Positions 11,146-23,100 of a stretch of 64,000 nucleotides of DNA are shown in pieces. A model generated the notes under the pieces. It searched no databases. It was given only the letters and a program-made list of their open reading frames with translations, and was not told the DNA's origin. Both the position numbers and the translations under genes were made by a program. Source of the DNA: Thozetella sp. PMI_491 (lineage: Eukaryota; Ascomycota; Sordariomycetes; Chaetosphaeriales; Chaetosphaeriaceae); NCBI GenBank assembly GCA_021432635.1, contig MU270032.1, forward strand, positions 930,001 through 994,000, given 5' to 3'. Each line of letters starts with the position of its first letter. The first letter of the stretch is position 1.

Positions 11146-12471
11146 ATGGATGCTGTAATATTTTCCGGGCCGTTTAATATCACGATTGAGCGAAGGCCCA
11201 AACCGGAAATCAAGGAGCCCACCGATGCCATCGTCAAAGTCTCTGTTTTCGCAATATGTGGGAGGTAAGCCTTATCATAGGTCCGGTGCAACGGTTCACA
11301 ATCACTAGGCTCATAGTTATACCTAAGATAGCGACTTGCATTCATATCGTGGCCACCAGCAGTCGAAAACGGGCCACATCATGGTATAACAATCCCAGAG
11401 ATACCCGCCGTGACTAGGAGATCATTGGTATGCTCACTTCACTCAGGACCATGAGATAGTCGGCATAGTGGAGTTGATCGGCTCCAAGGTTTCTCGGGTG
11501 AAGCCAGGGGACAGGGTCGTGTGTATCTTCTCAGTTGCCTGGTATGTCGCAGAGAGGAGGCTTTCATCTCCGGCCGAAGCGTCACGTGTTTCTTCTAACG
11601 GCCGTGCAATAGCATGACATGTTGGTATTGCGTTCGTGGTGACACGAATCGCTGCGCCAACGGAGCCGCATTTGGCAACCAGCTGCTTTTCGCAGGCAGA
11701 CTATGCGAGAGTCCCGTGTGCGGACGGTACATTATTTCCGGCACCTCCGGAGATGGATGACAAAACGCTCTTGATGATGTGCGACATCTTTCCCACCGGC
11801 TACTACGGCGTAACATGGGCAATGAACATCTACTCGACCCCAGACTCATCCGAATTCCAGAACCCAAGGATACAGGATTCTGTCTTCGTGATCCTTGGAT
11901 GCGGACCAGTTGGTCTCTGCGCGGTGCTTACGGCGCGCGCTAAAGGAGTGGGCCATCTGTTCGCAGTCGATTCGGTGGATGACCGGCTCGAGAAGCACGG
12001 CGTATGGGGGCTACATCTCTCAAACTAGGACGAGACGACATCAAGCAGGTCATATTGGATGCCACAGATGGCAGGGGGGCGGATTCAGTCGTTGAAGTGG
12101 TGGGCAATATTGCCGCTCTTCGCTCTGCTTATGACCTCGTCCGACCTTGTGGAATGATTTCCTCGGTGGGATTCCACCAGGGCGAGATGCCTTTTACGGC
12201 CCAGGAAGGTTATAACAAGAATGTAACGTAAGTGAAAACACAATTCTTTGCTGAATACCGAGCCTGAAGCCAATGACAAATGTGCAGAGTCAACTTCGGA
12301 CGTGCTCCCGTGCGGAGAGTCTTCCGCGAGGCGCTGGGCCAGCTTCGGGCTCTAGAGGGCCAACTTACTGGGTTCTTCACACACGACCTTCCTTTGTCCG
12401 ACGCTGCCCATGGGTATGAAATATTTGACAAAAAATTGGCTCGAAATTTTTTCCTAAGGCCGAGATCATGA
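11146..12471 (+). pseudogene. Zinc-dependent alcohol dehydrogenase (MDR family), frameshifted
   Basis: Exons 11146-11264, 11332-11383, 11447-11541 and 11613 onward, then a last exon after an intron near 12229-12286. Zinc-ADH features are the SDLHSYRGHQ segment, the DHEIVGIVE block, the structural zinc cysteines in CMTCWYCVRGDTNRC, the Rossmann GCGPVGLCAV and ATDGRGADSVVEVVG. Two one-base frame changes are needed to follow the family: one at about 11690-11695 (before ADYARVP) and one at about 11998-12003 (before MGATSLKLG). Either the gene is dead or the assembly has two indels. It resembles threonine/sorbitol-type dehydrogenases; the substrate is not known. Confidence 0.75.
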
Positions 12472-13575
12472 CACACTGCGGTGTAAATTAGGCTATCTCA
12501 ATCTCCCTCTACTTGAGCCTGGTTGGGCCCCTTGAAAATATGTCCCGCACACTTTCTTAGCGTAGCCAACGCGTTCTACAGACTCTGAGTGAAAGCATGG
12601 GAGTTTCCTTAAAATTACAAACAGTACCTGGTAGTGAATTCAAAGTAATGGGTGGCGTGTTGCAGGCAACATCACTCCCTCTTTGTTACAGGGAAATCGT
12701 GTTTAGATAGGTACCAACTCCGAAATGCGTGCAGGCTTGCTGTTGGGTTTCATGGCCAAAAAGATCCCTTTCGCGTATGTGTATAGGTCCCTTTTAGTAT
12801 TTCTGCTTCATTTTTTTAGGTACCTTGGTTAGGTTTGGGTTTCCCGGTCATAAACACGCGATTTTACCGTAGAAACTCATTGGATTATCCTCTTCCCTAC
12901 CAAACAACCACGACCCACGCCCACCTAGTTTGGTGGAATTTGGTGATAAATACGGGCCATACAACACCAGTACTCTCTATAGTTGCTCTCTCCGCGACGG
13001 CCTCATGCTGTGCAACTTTACTCTCCGTTCTCGGAGCATACGTCAGCCGATCTTTCGTGACACCTTGCGGAGATTCGCTAGCTTCTAACTTAAAGCTCTG
13101 GTTCCGAGTATATTCGGCCTGGCAACAGGTGCCAAGCCACACGGCAGACCAATCCAATAGCCGCACCGTCTCCATTTCGGTTCGAGTCGATCGGGGGAGC
13201 ACGCACTCTAAAGGCTACGGGGAGATTGTAGTAATGAGAGGGTTCCCCAAAAGACCCTTGTTTTCTTCGGCGGCTTTCGCCGTCGGCTTCTTCAATCCGG
13301 TGTGTTGATGCCGCAACTAGCGGGGAAGCCTCCAGGCTCCACTACTCCCCGGATTTTAATGTTCCAGGAGGCTTGGCTAGCCGGTTAGCTGCGGGGATGG
13401 CGCACTCACCCCACTGAAGACCCTAAAAACGTGAGGTGCTTCACCCTTCCCCCTAGCGGGGCGTTGACGTCTGTCCCCTTCTGGCTCTTGCTTGATGTAT
13501 TCCCTACTTTGGCAGTTACGATTCGTCCCGGAGCCATGAAAGAAAGACACCGATTCGCATCTTACAATAGAGCGG
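12472..13575. other. Intergenic region upstream of the Zn2Cys6 regulator
   Basis: No supportable gene. Open frames occur but have no family resemblance and mostly lack good starts. This should include the regulator's promoter. Confidence 0.4.
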
Positions 13576-15803
13576 ATGATGGCTTGCGAACCGTGCCACT
13601 CTCGCAAGACTCGCTGTGATCGGAAACTTCCGCGGTGCAGTTCATGCGTCAAAGGCAAGAAATACGTTGCTGCTACCCAACAAGGGTACACTACCGGCAA
13701 GCTCAGGCCTACCGCTTCGCAGCGTTGGAGGATAAGATCCGCTCCTTAGAGCAGGAGAAACAGAACCTGCGGGGCCCGAGCCGTCTTCCTTCGGAGCCTA
13801 CATTAGATCAGCACGGCAGCGATGCCCCGGACCCAGAGGACAATTCTGATCAGCTTTCTCGGCAGGACCTGACGCACATGCCCGCGGCTGCGGTAGACGG
13901 GGAGGATGTTAATATCGGCGAACAAGATCCGAGAACCTACAGCCTGCCCACGCAGGCCACCCAGGCCCGTTTCTACGGATCACTTGCAGGCGTGGACTTT
14001 GTGGACCTTGTGGAGAGCGTGGTGGATGCGTCCGGGGCATCTAATGGGGTCTTCAACAGCGTTACCGCCGAGCTCCGCAATGCAGGGACGTCGCCGTCGG
14101 CGCGTCTGGCCCCTTCCCCTGTACCAGATAGGCACGCGGCCCAGCAGCTCATCGAGGTCTACTTCCAGCGTTGGCATGTGACTTCCCTTTGCTATACCAA
14201 CCGGCGTTCCTCGAGCTCGTCGATGTCATATACAAAGATCCTTCGTTCTACTCACAGACTCCTTCCGCCGCTTTTGCTTTTGACATTGTTCTGGCTCTGG
14301 GCTCCGCGGCTTTGAGGCGGTTCGAGTGGTCGTTCAAAGACACCGAGGCCCATTTTGCACGAGCTTCAAGTAAGCTTGACGGGATCCTACGGTACAGGGA
14401 TATCCGTGCCCTGCAGGCGTTGCTGCTCTGCTGCCAGTATGGCATACATGCGAGCTTGCGGGATACCGCCGAAGAGATGTGGCATCTTTTGGGTTAGGCC
14501 GGACGCTTGTGTGTGGAGTTAGGCCTCCATCGATCAAGACTGTCGCCTCGCTCTGCCAAGAATAGCGTGCACCTGACCGGACCAATCCCGTCTTCGGTCC
14601 AGATAGAGATGCGATATAGGTGTTTCTGGTGCTTTTATAGCCTTGATCGGTGCGTAAGCTTGTTTGGTTCACCATTTCCCCAGCTAAAGAGCCCTTTACA
14701 GCATCGTAAATGTGATTCTTAGTCGTCCGCTTACTCCTTCCGATGACGATAGCGATACCCCCTTGCCTTCCCACTTAGACGATGATCAAATCACGCATTC
14801 GCCGCCAAGCAGAGACAGGCATTCTTCAGGGCCAACTTCCAACGTGTCTCCGTTCCTTCAAATGATTCGGTTGCGCCGCATCCTGTCCAGGATACACCGT
14901 ACCCTCTACGCAAATACCACCACTCGGCTTCTGCCCCTCGAACAACGACAAGCCATCCGTAACGAGCTGCTCAGCGAGCTGGAGGAGTGGAGGGCGAGCA
15001 CTTCGCGCCTGCAGCTGGCTCCCAGATCAGATTCCGAAGGCGTGCTATCGGCTTTTACGGATCCCGCTTGGTACCAAGCCATCTGCCACAACGCCGTTCT
15101 CCTACTCTACAGACCATCAACCGCATTTCCTCATCAGAGCCAACAGCACTCCGAAGGCGGCGAAGATATTCTGAGGGCCATGTGGCATGCGTCTCGTGCG
15201 ACAATCTCCAGCTACAGAGAGGTTCTCCGGGCGCGCAAGCTTAATTACTCCTGGATCTGCCTTTACAGCATCTTCATCGCGGGCTTATCTAATGTCCACA
15301 GTGTAGGTCGCTGCGCCCAGCGGCGAGCCACAGACCGGAACAGCTTTCTTCCGTCCGTCACAGATGTGGTTGACGACATCCGCGATTGCTCTAATATCCT
15401 AACGGCTATTTGCGAACGATGGGATGACGCGAGGAGCTCGTGTGAGATATTCAGCCGTCTCAGCAACGGGGCTATCAAAGAACTGCTCAAAGCACATTCC
15501 TTGCAGAATAGCTCGTCGAACACGAACCATGTCGTGCTCGCAGGCGGGAACCCTGCGTCTCGTTCTTCAGATCAGACTGACGAAGCTCCGGCCGTGGAAT
15601 GGGGTAACTCTCTTGGTGCAATGCGAAATCTAGGCCAAGTTGATCACCAGTTCACGGGCGCAGATCAACAGCCGCAAGACAATATGGATGAATTTCAACA
15701 ACTTTTCCAGGATGTACAGACTAGTCTCTACGAAGATGGGGTTGATGGTTCAAATGAAGTTTTCTTCGGTTTCGACAAGGATTGGTTTGATCAAGGTCAG
15801 TGA
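13576..15803 (+). pseudogene. Zn(II)2Cys6 transcription factor with fungal-specific regulatory domain, interrupted
   Basis: The N-terminus has the binuclear cluster CEPCHSRKTRCDRKLPRCSSC directly after the double ATG at 13576. A coiled-coil linker follows (ALEDKIRSLEQE), then the middle homology domain (YFQRWH..LYQPAFLEL, CVELGLHR, SLDR, ILSRPLTPSDDDSDTPLPS) and an acidic, Gln-rich C-terminus ending FDKDWFDQGQ. An intron at 14650-14701 is well supported. Apparent breaks are a frame change at about 13665-13672, another near 14180 and an in-frame TAG at 14495-14497. The first change falls exactly at the sixth cysteine (CCYP) of the zinc cluster. It is likely the former local regulator of the catabolic genes around it. 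Confidence 0.75.
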
Positions 15804-16112
15804 ATGTTGGTGTCACAGTGGTGAGTGGCAGTTCTCGGTAGGTATAGTTGCGTCACCTAGACTAGATATTCACGTATCATGCAGACTAGGCGAAAATACT
15901 ACTTAGAGACTCCCGTTCACCTTGCCGCGGGCTCGCACAGGAATGTGATCGGACGCAAGTTGACGAATAGAGGCACGCGCTTCGTTGTTATAGCTCCACA
16001 CTCATTAACTGGGTGCCACGTCTCTGGTAGCTCTATTCGTATAGCAATGGCAGCTACCATGGCAGCCACCCCCATGCCATTCCTTTCTAGTTTCTCTTCT
16101 GGGTTAGATTTT

Positions 16113-17777
16113 CTAAATGACCTTCTCTTCTCTAAGTTTCTGTATCTCGTCTATGCTCAAACCGATGTTACGTAATACCTCCTCAGAATGCTCTCCCAAT
16201 GCCGGTGGTTTGGAGCGGATCGAAGGTTTTGTCTCACTGAACTTGACAGGAATTCCTAGAGGGGATCAGTCTAGTCTCTAAGCCTTGCGGTCGGGATTTA
16301 TGCTTACCTAACATCTTGATCTGACCTGAAGCTGTGGCGTCGTGGTCCAGGGTTTCGATCATGTTACGCGCGATGGTCTGAGGGTTCCAAAACTTGCTTC
16401 ATGGTATTCACTGGGCCATATGGCATCCCGCTGCCCTCAAATACTGCGAGCCACTCCTTGGTACGCTTGGTCCTAAATTAGCGGTTCAGAACGGTCTTCA
16501 GTTCCTTTCGGTTCTTCACTCGCGCATCGTTATCCACGAAGCGAGTGTCCCTTGCAAGTTATTTGGCACCGAGTCTGTCGCATAAAACTCCGAATTGTCG
16601 GTTGTTGGTGGCTCCTAGGACCAGAACTGAGTCAGCGGTCTGAAATGAGTCGTACGGCACGATGCTCGGGTGTTCCGTCCCCCATCTTTGGGCTTCTAAT
16701 CCGATATTAAGCCAAGACATGGCTACATTTGCCAACAGCGAGATTTTTGTTTCAAAGAGAGATGCATCAATCTTCTGGCCATTCCCTGTTGCTTGGCGGT
16801 TTACGAGGGCAGCAAGAATGGCCCCATGAAGATATAGACCAGTGCACATGTCCGTCAGTCCGACGCCCGGCTTTGTAGGCCGGCCATCCCGGTCTCCGGT
16901 GATGTGTAGAAGACCGCCTTCCGCTGCCGCGATGACATCGTATCCGGCTCGTTTCGCGTAAGGCCCACCGGCGCCATATCCTGCTCTGGGTCAGCACACA
17001 ATCCACAAAGCCACCTCGAGTGTAATTCGCACCTGAAACGCTTGCGTGTATCAAGCCTGGATTCACTTGACGGAGCTTCTTATACCCAATGCCCAACTCG
17101 TCCGTCTTTCCGGGTACGAAGTTATTCACACTTGGGCAGAATTAGCAGCTTTTTCCGACTCGTGACAAGTGGCTACATACACAACATCTGCATCTTTCGC
17201 CAGCTCGAAGAGAATCTGGCGCGCTTTCTCGTGCTTTAAGTTCAGTGTAATGGATTTTTTGTTGCGATTGATGGTGGAGAAATAGGCTGAAAGGCCTGTT
17301 CTACCCTTCCACATCTGGTTTTCGCCTTCTGTGCGCCATGATCCCGTGTCGTCCTGGAGAGTGAAGCAAATAACGTGAGCGTCTGATGAGCTGGAGAATC
17401 TTGGCGAACTTACACCACCGACAGGATGCTCAACCTTGATAACATCGGCGCCGTAATCTGCGAGGATTTGCGTGCAAAACGGGCCCTGTATGCGGGATGT
17501 GAGCCGAAGCTTCCCAATGATTGATGCTCACACCTACAGCTAGCACTCTTGTCAAATCGAGAATTTTAATGCCTGTCAAAGGCCCTGTAGTGCTTGTATG
17601 ACTTGGCGCGATTGTGCTCTTGGTCTGACGCTGGCCACCTGCGATGCGAAGGTTTCCCGAGTGGGAGAGACTCCTACGGGGGGACCATCTCGAATGGGCA
17701 AACTTCCAGTAGCTTAGTGAAGCATTGAGCTCGTGGCCGACGTGAGAGGCAACAGCCAGGGATCCTCGGGCGGCCAT
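16113..17777 (-). pseudogene. Class III (CaiB/BaiF) CoA-transferase, interrupted
   Basis: Minus-strand gene with about five introns. Recognisable blocks in order are [108 protein letters not shown] and GMPYGPVN, then a C-terminus ending at 16113. Family members move CoA between acids such as succinate and glutarate, formate and oxalate, or carnitine esters. This one resembles the succinate:glutarate type with a mitochondrial-looking N-terminus (ATG at 17777). Two in-frame TAA codons (near 16560 and 16473) and a one-base frame change near 16385 disrupt the C-terminal third. It is divergent from the acyl-CoA dehydrogenase. Confidence 0.75.
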
Positions 17778-18316
17778 TATAGCTGATGATAGCGTCAAAT
17801 CCAAATCACAGTGGGTATAAGAACCAACTTCGTCATAATCACGTTTCTATTTAACCGACGACTCGCCCCCAGCTATCTCCTAATCATACCCGTGATCGAA
17901 TGTAAGGGGGCCGTACCATAGCATCGACGCTAATTGTCACGCGGCATATGAGAGCCGCTGACCCGCAGCGGAAGCTACCCTCCGGGCGATGTGTGAGATC
18001 CACTTCGGCGGTAGAAACCCGAGGAGGTCAGCGCCGGGGAGTATGGACCGAACCAATGGTCGGGGGTAAATGTGGGGTTAGAAAAAGTCTGGGGTTCCTC
18101 CACCAGTCTTGAATTGAGGAATGAGCAGTCCAGAAGCTACGGCGCGCTCTGTGGGATTCAGTTTTACCCTTATAGCGTCCTATTGGCATAGGTTAAAGGA
18201 TGGCATTTTGCAGTTCTTGACGAGCTCTTCCAATTGACCTCAGCGAACACTGAATGCTGCTAAAATATTGACCCGCTCGTTGCTGAAGATGACACCAAAT
18301 GCATTGCAAGCAGTGA
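17778..18316. promoter_or_regulatory. Shared upstream region of CoA-transferase and acyl-CoA dehydrogenase
   Basis: About 540 bp between divergently transcribed remnants, so both promoters once lay here. I cannot point to specific operator sites. Confidence 0.35.
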
Positions 18317-19651
18317 GTGAAAGGTCGTACCCGCTCCCTGCCGCACACTGACGTTAGCCAGGCAGGAAGGATTGTCTCTCATCTCGGTACTCGATGCGGC
18401 CGCTTCTTGCCCCTAACCCAAGCGACTTACAGCCGGGTGAGATGCCGTTTCGCGCACAGCAGAGCTACTGAATACCTTCAACTCAATGACCCGGATTTGA
18501 CGGATTCACAGAGGACCGTCAGGGAGGCTATTGCGAAGATATGCGCCGACTTTCCTGACGAGTACTGGGCAAAACAGGAAGAGTTGAAAAAGTTCCCCAC
18601 ACAGCTGTATGATGCCCTCGCACGAGACGGCTGGCTTGGGATTTGCATGCCTTCCAAGTACGGTGGGTCAGAGCTTGGGATTGCTGAGGCCGCTATTATG
18701 ATGCAGACCATATCAGAATAGGGAGGCGGAATGTCGGCAGCATCTTCTGTGCACATGAACATTTTTGGACTGGAGCCTGTGGTCAAGTTCGGTTCGGAAG
18801 AGCAAAGGGAACAGTTCCTGGTGCCATTGATTGCCGGTAAAGAGAGGGCGTGCTTTGGGGTCACGGAACCGAACACCGGTCTCGATACGCTTCGGTTGCA
18901 GACCCGTGCGAAGCGCGACGGCGACCACTATGTAGTGACGGGCTCCAAGATCTGGATATCGACGGCCCAGAATGCCCAAAAAATCCTCCTTCTCGCTAGA
19001 ACCACTTCTCTCGACCAAGTATCCAAGCCATCGCAGGGACTCTCGCTATTCTACACGGATCTGGATCCTAAAGTCGTCGAGATCACGGAAATCCCTAAAA
19101 TGGGCAGAGCTGCGGTAGATACTAACATGCTGTTCTTCAGCGACTGGCGTATCCCGGCATCTCACCGTATTGGTCCCGAGAATGAAGGCTTCAAAATGAT
19201 TCTCCACGGGATGAATGCCGAGAGGATCCTCATCGGAGCAGAGGCGCTAGGTCTGGGTTACGCCGCGCTCCGAAGGGCAGCCATTTATGCTGACGAGCGT
19301 CACGTTTTCGGCCGGCCTATCGGACAGAACCAGGCGATCCAGCACCCTTTGGCAGACAGCTGGATGCAACTGGAAGCGGCGCGGCTGGTCATTTATCAGG
19401 CTGCGAAGATGTACGACCAAGGCTATCAGCCTGGCGAATATGCCAACGCCGGGAAATTCCTGGCTGCCGAGGCTGCTTTCAAAGCTTGTGAGAGAGCCGT
19501 CATGTGCCATGGTGGAATGGGTTATGCGAAAGAATACCACGTTGAGAGATACCTCAGGGAGGTGTTCATTCCACGCATTGCCCCTATCAGTCGCGAAATG
19601 ATTTGCAATTATATTGGAGAGCGAATTCTCGGGCTGCCCAAATCATATTAG
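18317..19651 (+). pseudogene. Acyl-CoA dehydrogenase with one in-frame stop
   Basis: FAD-dependent acyl-CoA dehydrogenase of about 440 residues. Blocks include GWLGICMPSKYGGSELGIAEA, the FAD-contact segment CFGVTEPNTGLDT, GSKIWISTAQNAQ, MNAERILIGAEALGLGYAAL, FGRPIGQNQAIQHPLAD and MCHGGMGYAKEYHVERYLRE. A single TAG at 18719-18721 interrupts the helix usually reading SESG..M; the frame continues perfectly on both sides. No ATG is seen in frame at the N-terminus: RFAHSRATEYLQLNDPDL reads like the start of a mature mitochondrial protein, and the first exon (perhaps from the ATG at 18289) is unresolved. It pairs head to head with the CoA-transferase, which suggests activation and then oxidation of one acid. 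Confidence 0.75.
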
Positions 19652-20129
19652 AACCGAAAATATGCCTTCGTTGCTGAGATGTTAGAATGAGGATTACCAT
19701 CATGTGAGTTAGTTTAACGATGATTTTGGATTAAGATATATAACTGTTGCAAGGAGAAAGCTACCGCTTAATCAAATATATAATATTAGAGCGATCAGGT
19801 TAAAAGTAAGTCTTTTTCTTAACCGGCTTCCTTTGTCTAGGCAGTACATGTCGTTGGACTGGCTTCTAGCGCCGTGGCGAGGCGTGTACCTACAGGTGGG
19901 TAAAGTATAACGACGCTGTATTAATTTAATATTACATGCCCTATGCCCACTTCAGCACCCCACGACTTGATATTCTTGAGGATATCGGCCTGCTGCTCTA
20001 GAGTAGGCTTTGCGATAGACGCAAACAAAGTTGTTGTCAGCGCAGGAAAGGGTTAGTTTAAGGAAGTGTTTTAGACCGCAGACTACGTGAAAATATAATA
20101 TTTTAGTTCGGCAATTTTTCCCTCCAACC
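19652..20129. other. Convergent intergenic stretch
   Basis: Between the ends of the acyl-CoA dehydrogenase and the multidomain gene. Mildly AT-rich, with no gene seen. Confidence 0.4.
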
Positions 20130-23100
20130 TTAAGCACCCCCAAAAACCAAAAGGCTTCGAATCGTAACTCTGCCAAAGCCACGCCGGCGCAACAGTTCTC
20201 GGCCACGGTGAAAAGGAAACTCGGCCACGACCATGACGCTAATATACTCTGAAGCGACACCAGCTTCATTCAAAAGACACAGCACGGCCCAAAGCGTCTT
20301 CCCGGTGGCCAGCACATCATCCACCACCACCACTGACGCGCCTTTGTAGACTATATCACGGTTCATCTCAATCCTCTTCTCTCGTAAATCGTCCGATGCC
20401 GAAGACGAAATATGCGACGGAAATCCAACGACGGAAACGGTGGGTGGGGGAAGCTTGCCGGCTTCACGGATCAGTGCCAAGGGTATGCTGACTCGCGACG
20501 CTAACGCCGAAGCAAAGACAAAGCCCCCGGCCTCGCAACACGCCACCGCAGCAACTTTGGCCCAGTCACCGTTGAAGTGGGATTGCAGCAAAGACGTGCA
20601 TAGTTTTAGACCACCTGGCTGCTGGGAGATGTTGAGCACATGGCGGAATTCAATGCCCAGACGTGGGAAGTCTGATACCGGGCGTACCATATTGGCCAGT
20701 CGCCGTAGGTCCTCGTGTAGGAAGGGGAGAAGGTAGTGTTTGGCGAACCTTTTTGCAGCCTCGTTTCCGGTCACGTCATTATCGAAGATGATGCTGGAGC
20801 GGTCTTCACCCTTGTCGTCACCATCTTTATCATCGCCTAAGACTCCTCCACGCACCTGGCGAGTCTCTTTGCTAGCTTGGACACGGATTTCGAGTAGTCT
20901 ACTATCTGGGACTAAATGCGACAAGGTTGCGACGGGCGCCTTGTCTCTCATCCCCGTGATTAGCAGCACGTCCACATCCGCGGCGTCATACACCACGTTC
21001 AGGAAATGATCCTCTGGCAGCCCAGGTCGTTGATGCACCTGGCCCCGGAAAAAGTCTGTCAATGCCAGCCGATGCTCTTCCTTGTACGCACGGTCATGAA
21101 GCAGGCGGGTTAGTTCGGCCCCCGTAGCCGCCGCGTATTCTCGTTTGATCGCATCGCTAATGCTGACCACGCGTGCCCGGAATTTTTGTTCTGTGCATGT
21201 CATGAACATGGAGGCCCAAATTTCGGCGCAGTAGTCTTTTCCTGCGCAGCTTTGGCCAGTGACTAGAATAATAAGCCTCTGTTCCATCGGCAGCTTTGGA
21301 AGTGGGCAGGCATAAGCCAGCACATTGCGTGGATCCAGGCTGCGTTTGAGGCGGGCCAGACGTGACCGGTTTGGTCCAAATGCCTTGGCGGCCAGCTCGG
21401 CATCTCTTGGGTCTGGCCCGAGATCCGCGCCGTAAGCTCCGGTGCTTACGGGCAATAGGTTCCTGGCGACATCGTAAACCCACTGCACAGCAGCTCGAGC
21501 GGCTGCGGATCCATCTTGATCACGGGGCCAGACACCAGTGATCACGCAAGCAAAGGCCCAGTCTCGGCAGCCAAAAGCAGTGGCATCGACGACCACGTCA
21601 CCGACCGCTCCGCCACCGTGCAGCAGATGAAGATAGCAGAGCGATGAGGGACGATTCTCAACAGCCGCTACCAACATGTCGGCCACATATACTGCTCCGA
21701 TGCGGCTCAAGAATACACATCGCTTGAACGAAGAAGTCTTGCCGCCACTGTGCCCGCCGTGCATTCCGGACATGTACATCTCGGTCTCGAACAAACCGAT
21801 AGCATCCACGGCCTTGAAGCTGTCTTCTGGACCCAAGAACGCGGCTGCAGCCGACGGCGTCATTGTAGGTCTGTCAAAGGCAAGCCTAGTGGCGGAACAT
21901 TCGATTATGGTAACGCCAAGATGCAGCCGGCCGGTATCCCAGTAGAGGTACGCATCTGCAGAACAATCCCGGGGGAGCTTGCTGGCAACAAGGTTATCGA
22001 AATCGCTGAGCTTGAGCTGTGCCTCTAGGTTACCGCTCAGCGGGGCAACCCAGTTTCGAGTCAAGTAGGTCGGAGCCGCACAAGCCCTGAAGGTAACACT
22101 CATCACAACGCCGAAGTTCGTCCCTGCGCCTTTCAATGCCCACAACAGATCGGTTTCATTTTCCGGGCGCACGGCACCAGTCGGCCGATATTGGCTTGGC
22201 ACATGGCCGATGCAGAGGACGCGGCTGGATTCGACACTGACCATCACGGCGCCGACGATAGCGTCACACGCGAGCCCATGCAGTCTGGACAGGTGTCCGA
22301 TACCGCCTTGCAGCCATAGCCCCGCGCCTACGCTGGGACGGGCTCCCAGGGGCACTGTCAGGCCAAATGCCATGGCCTTACGGACGATATCCTCTGTCCT
22401 ACAGCCAGCCTCAGCGACGACCAAGGCGGAGCTAAACCCTTCATCTTCTCCGGCCGCGAGAATGTGAACTTGATCAAATGCGGCCATGTCGACCGAGACG
22501 ACGTTTGGCCGCAGACAGTGGCCGCTGTGACCGCCGCCGACGACGATCAGGCTAACGTCGTGCTTCAGAGACCAGCGAACGCATTGTTGGACATGCCAGA
22601 GCTCTGTCGGTCTAACAACTAAGGCGGGTCTGTGGCGGCAAGCCTCTCGATTTTTGACTGTCTTAACCCCCTTCACCAATGGGACCTGCGTCATCAGTTC
22701 TGTCAAGGCAGTCGCATGTGGAGTGAAAGCTACCATGACATTCGGTGAGCTGAAGGAGAGACGATCTGGGTGGGTTTTCTCACGACGGCCCATGGCGCGG
22801 CACGCCTTCCGCCATTCGACTCGGACTGCTTTGTCCGCGTCCATGTCCTGGGTGACAAAACCTGCGACGAAGGGGGCAAAACAGTCCAAGGTATCGTCAT
22901 CATCTGGCAGGGAAACGACCCCGGAAGGAAAAGAAGTCGTCTGGTGGCACACCAAACCGTCGAGTTGCAGTGCTCCGTCGCGGTGGAAAACCACCACCAT
23001 GCCGCCGTCTGCTTGCTCAATGAGCATTCCCAGCGCCTGTTCGATGAACTTGTGTTGGGGCTTCATGCCATACATGCTGTGGCAGAACAGGATAACGTCG

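Noticed and set aside
12835-13308. 157-codon plus-strand frame before the regulator
   Set aside because: No family resemblance and composition like non-coding DNA; probably chance.
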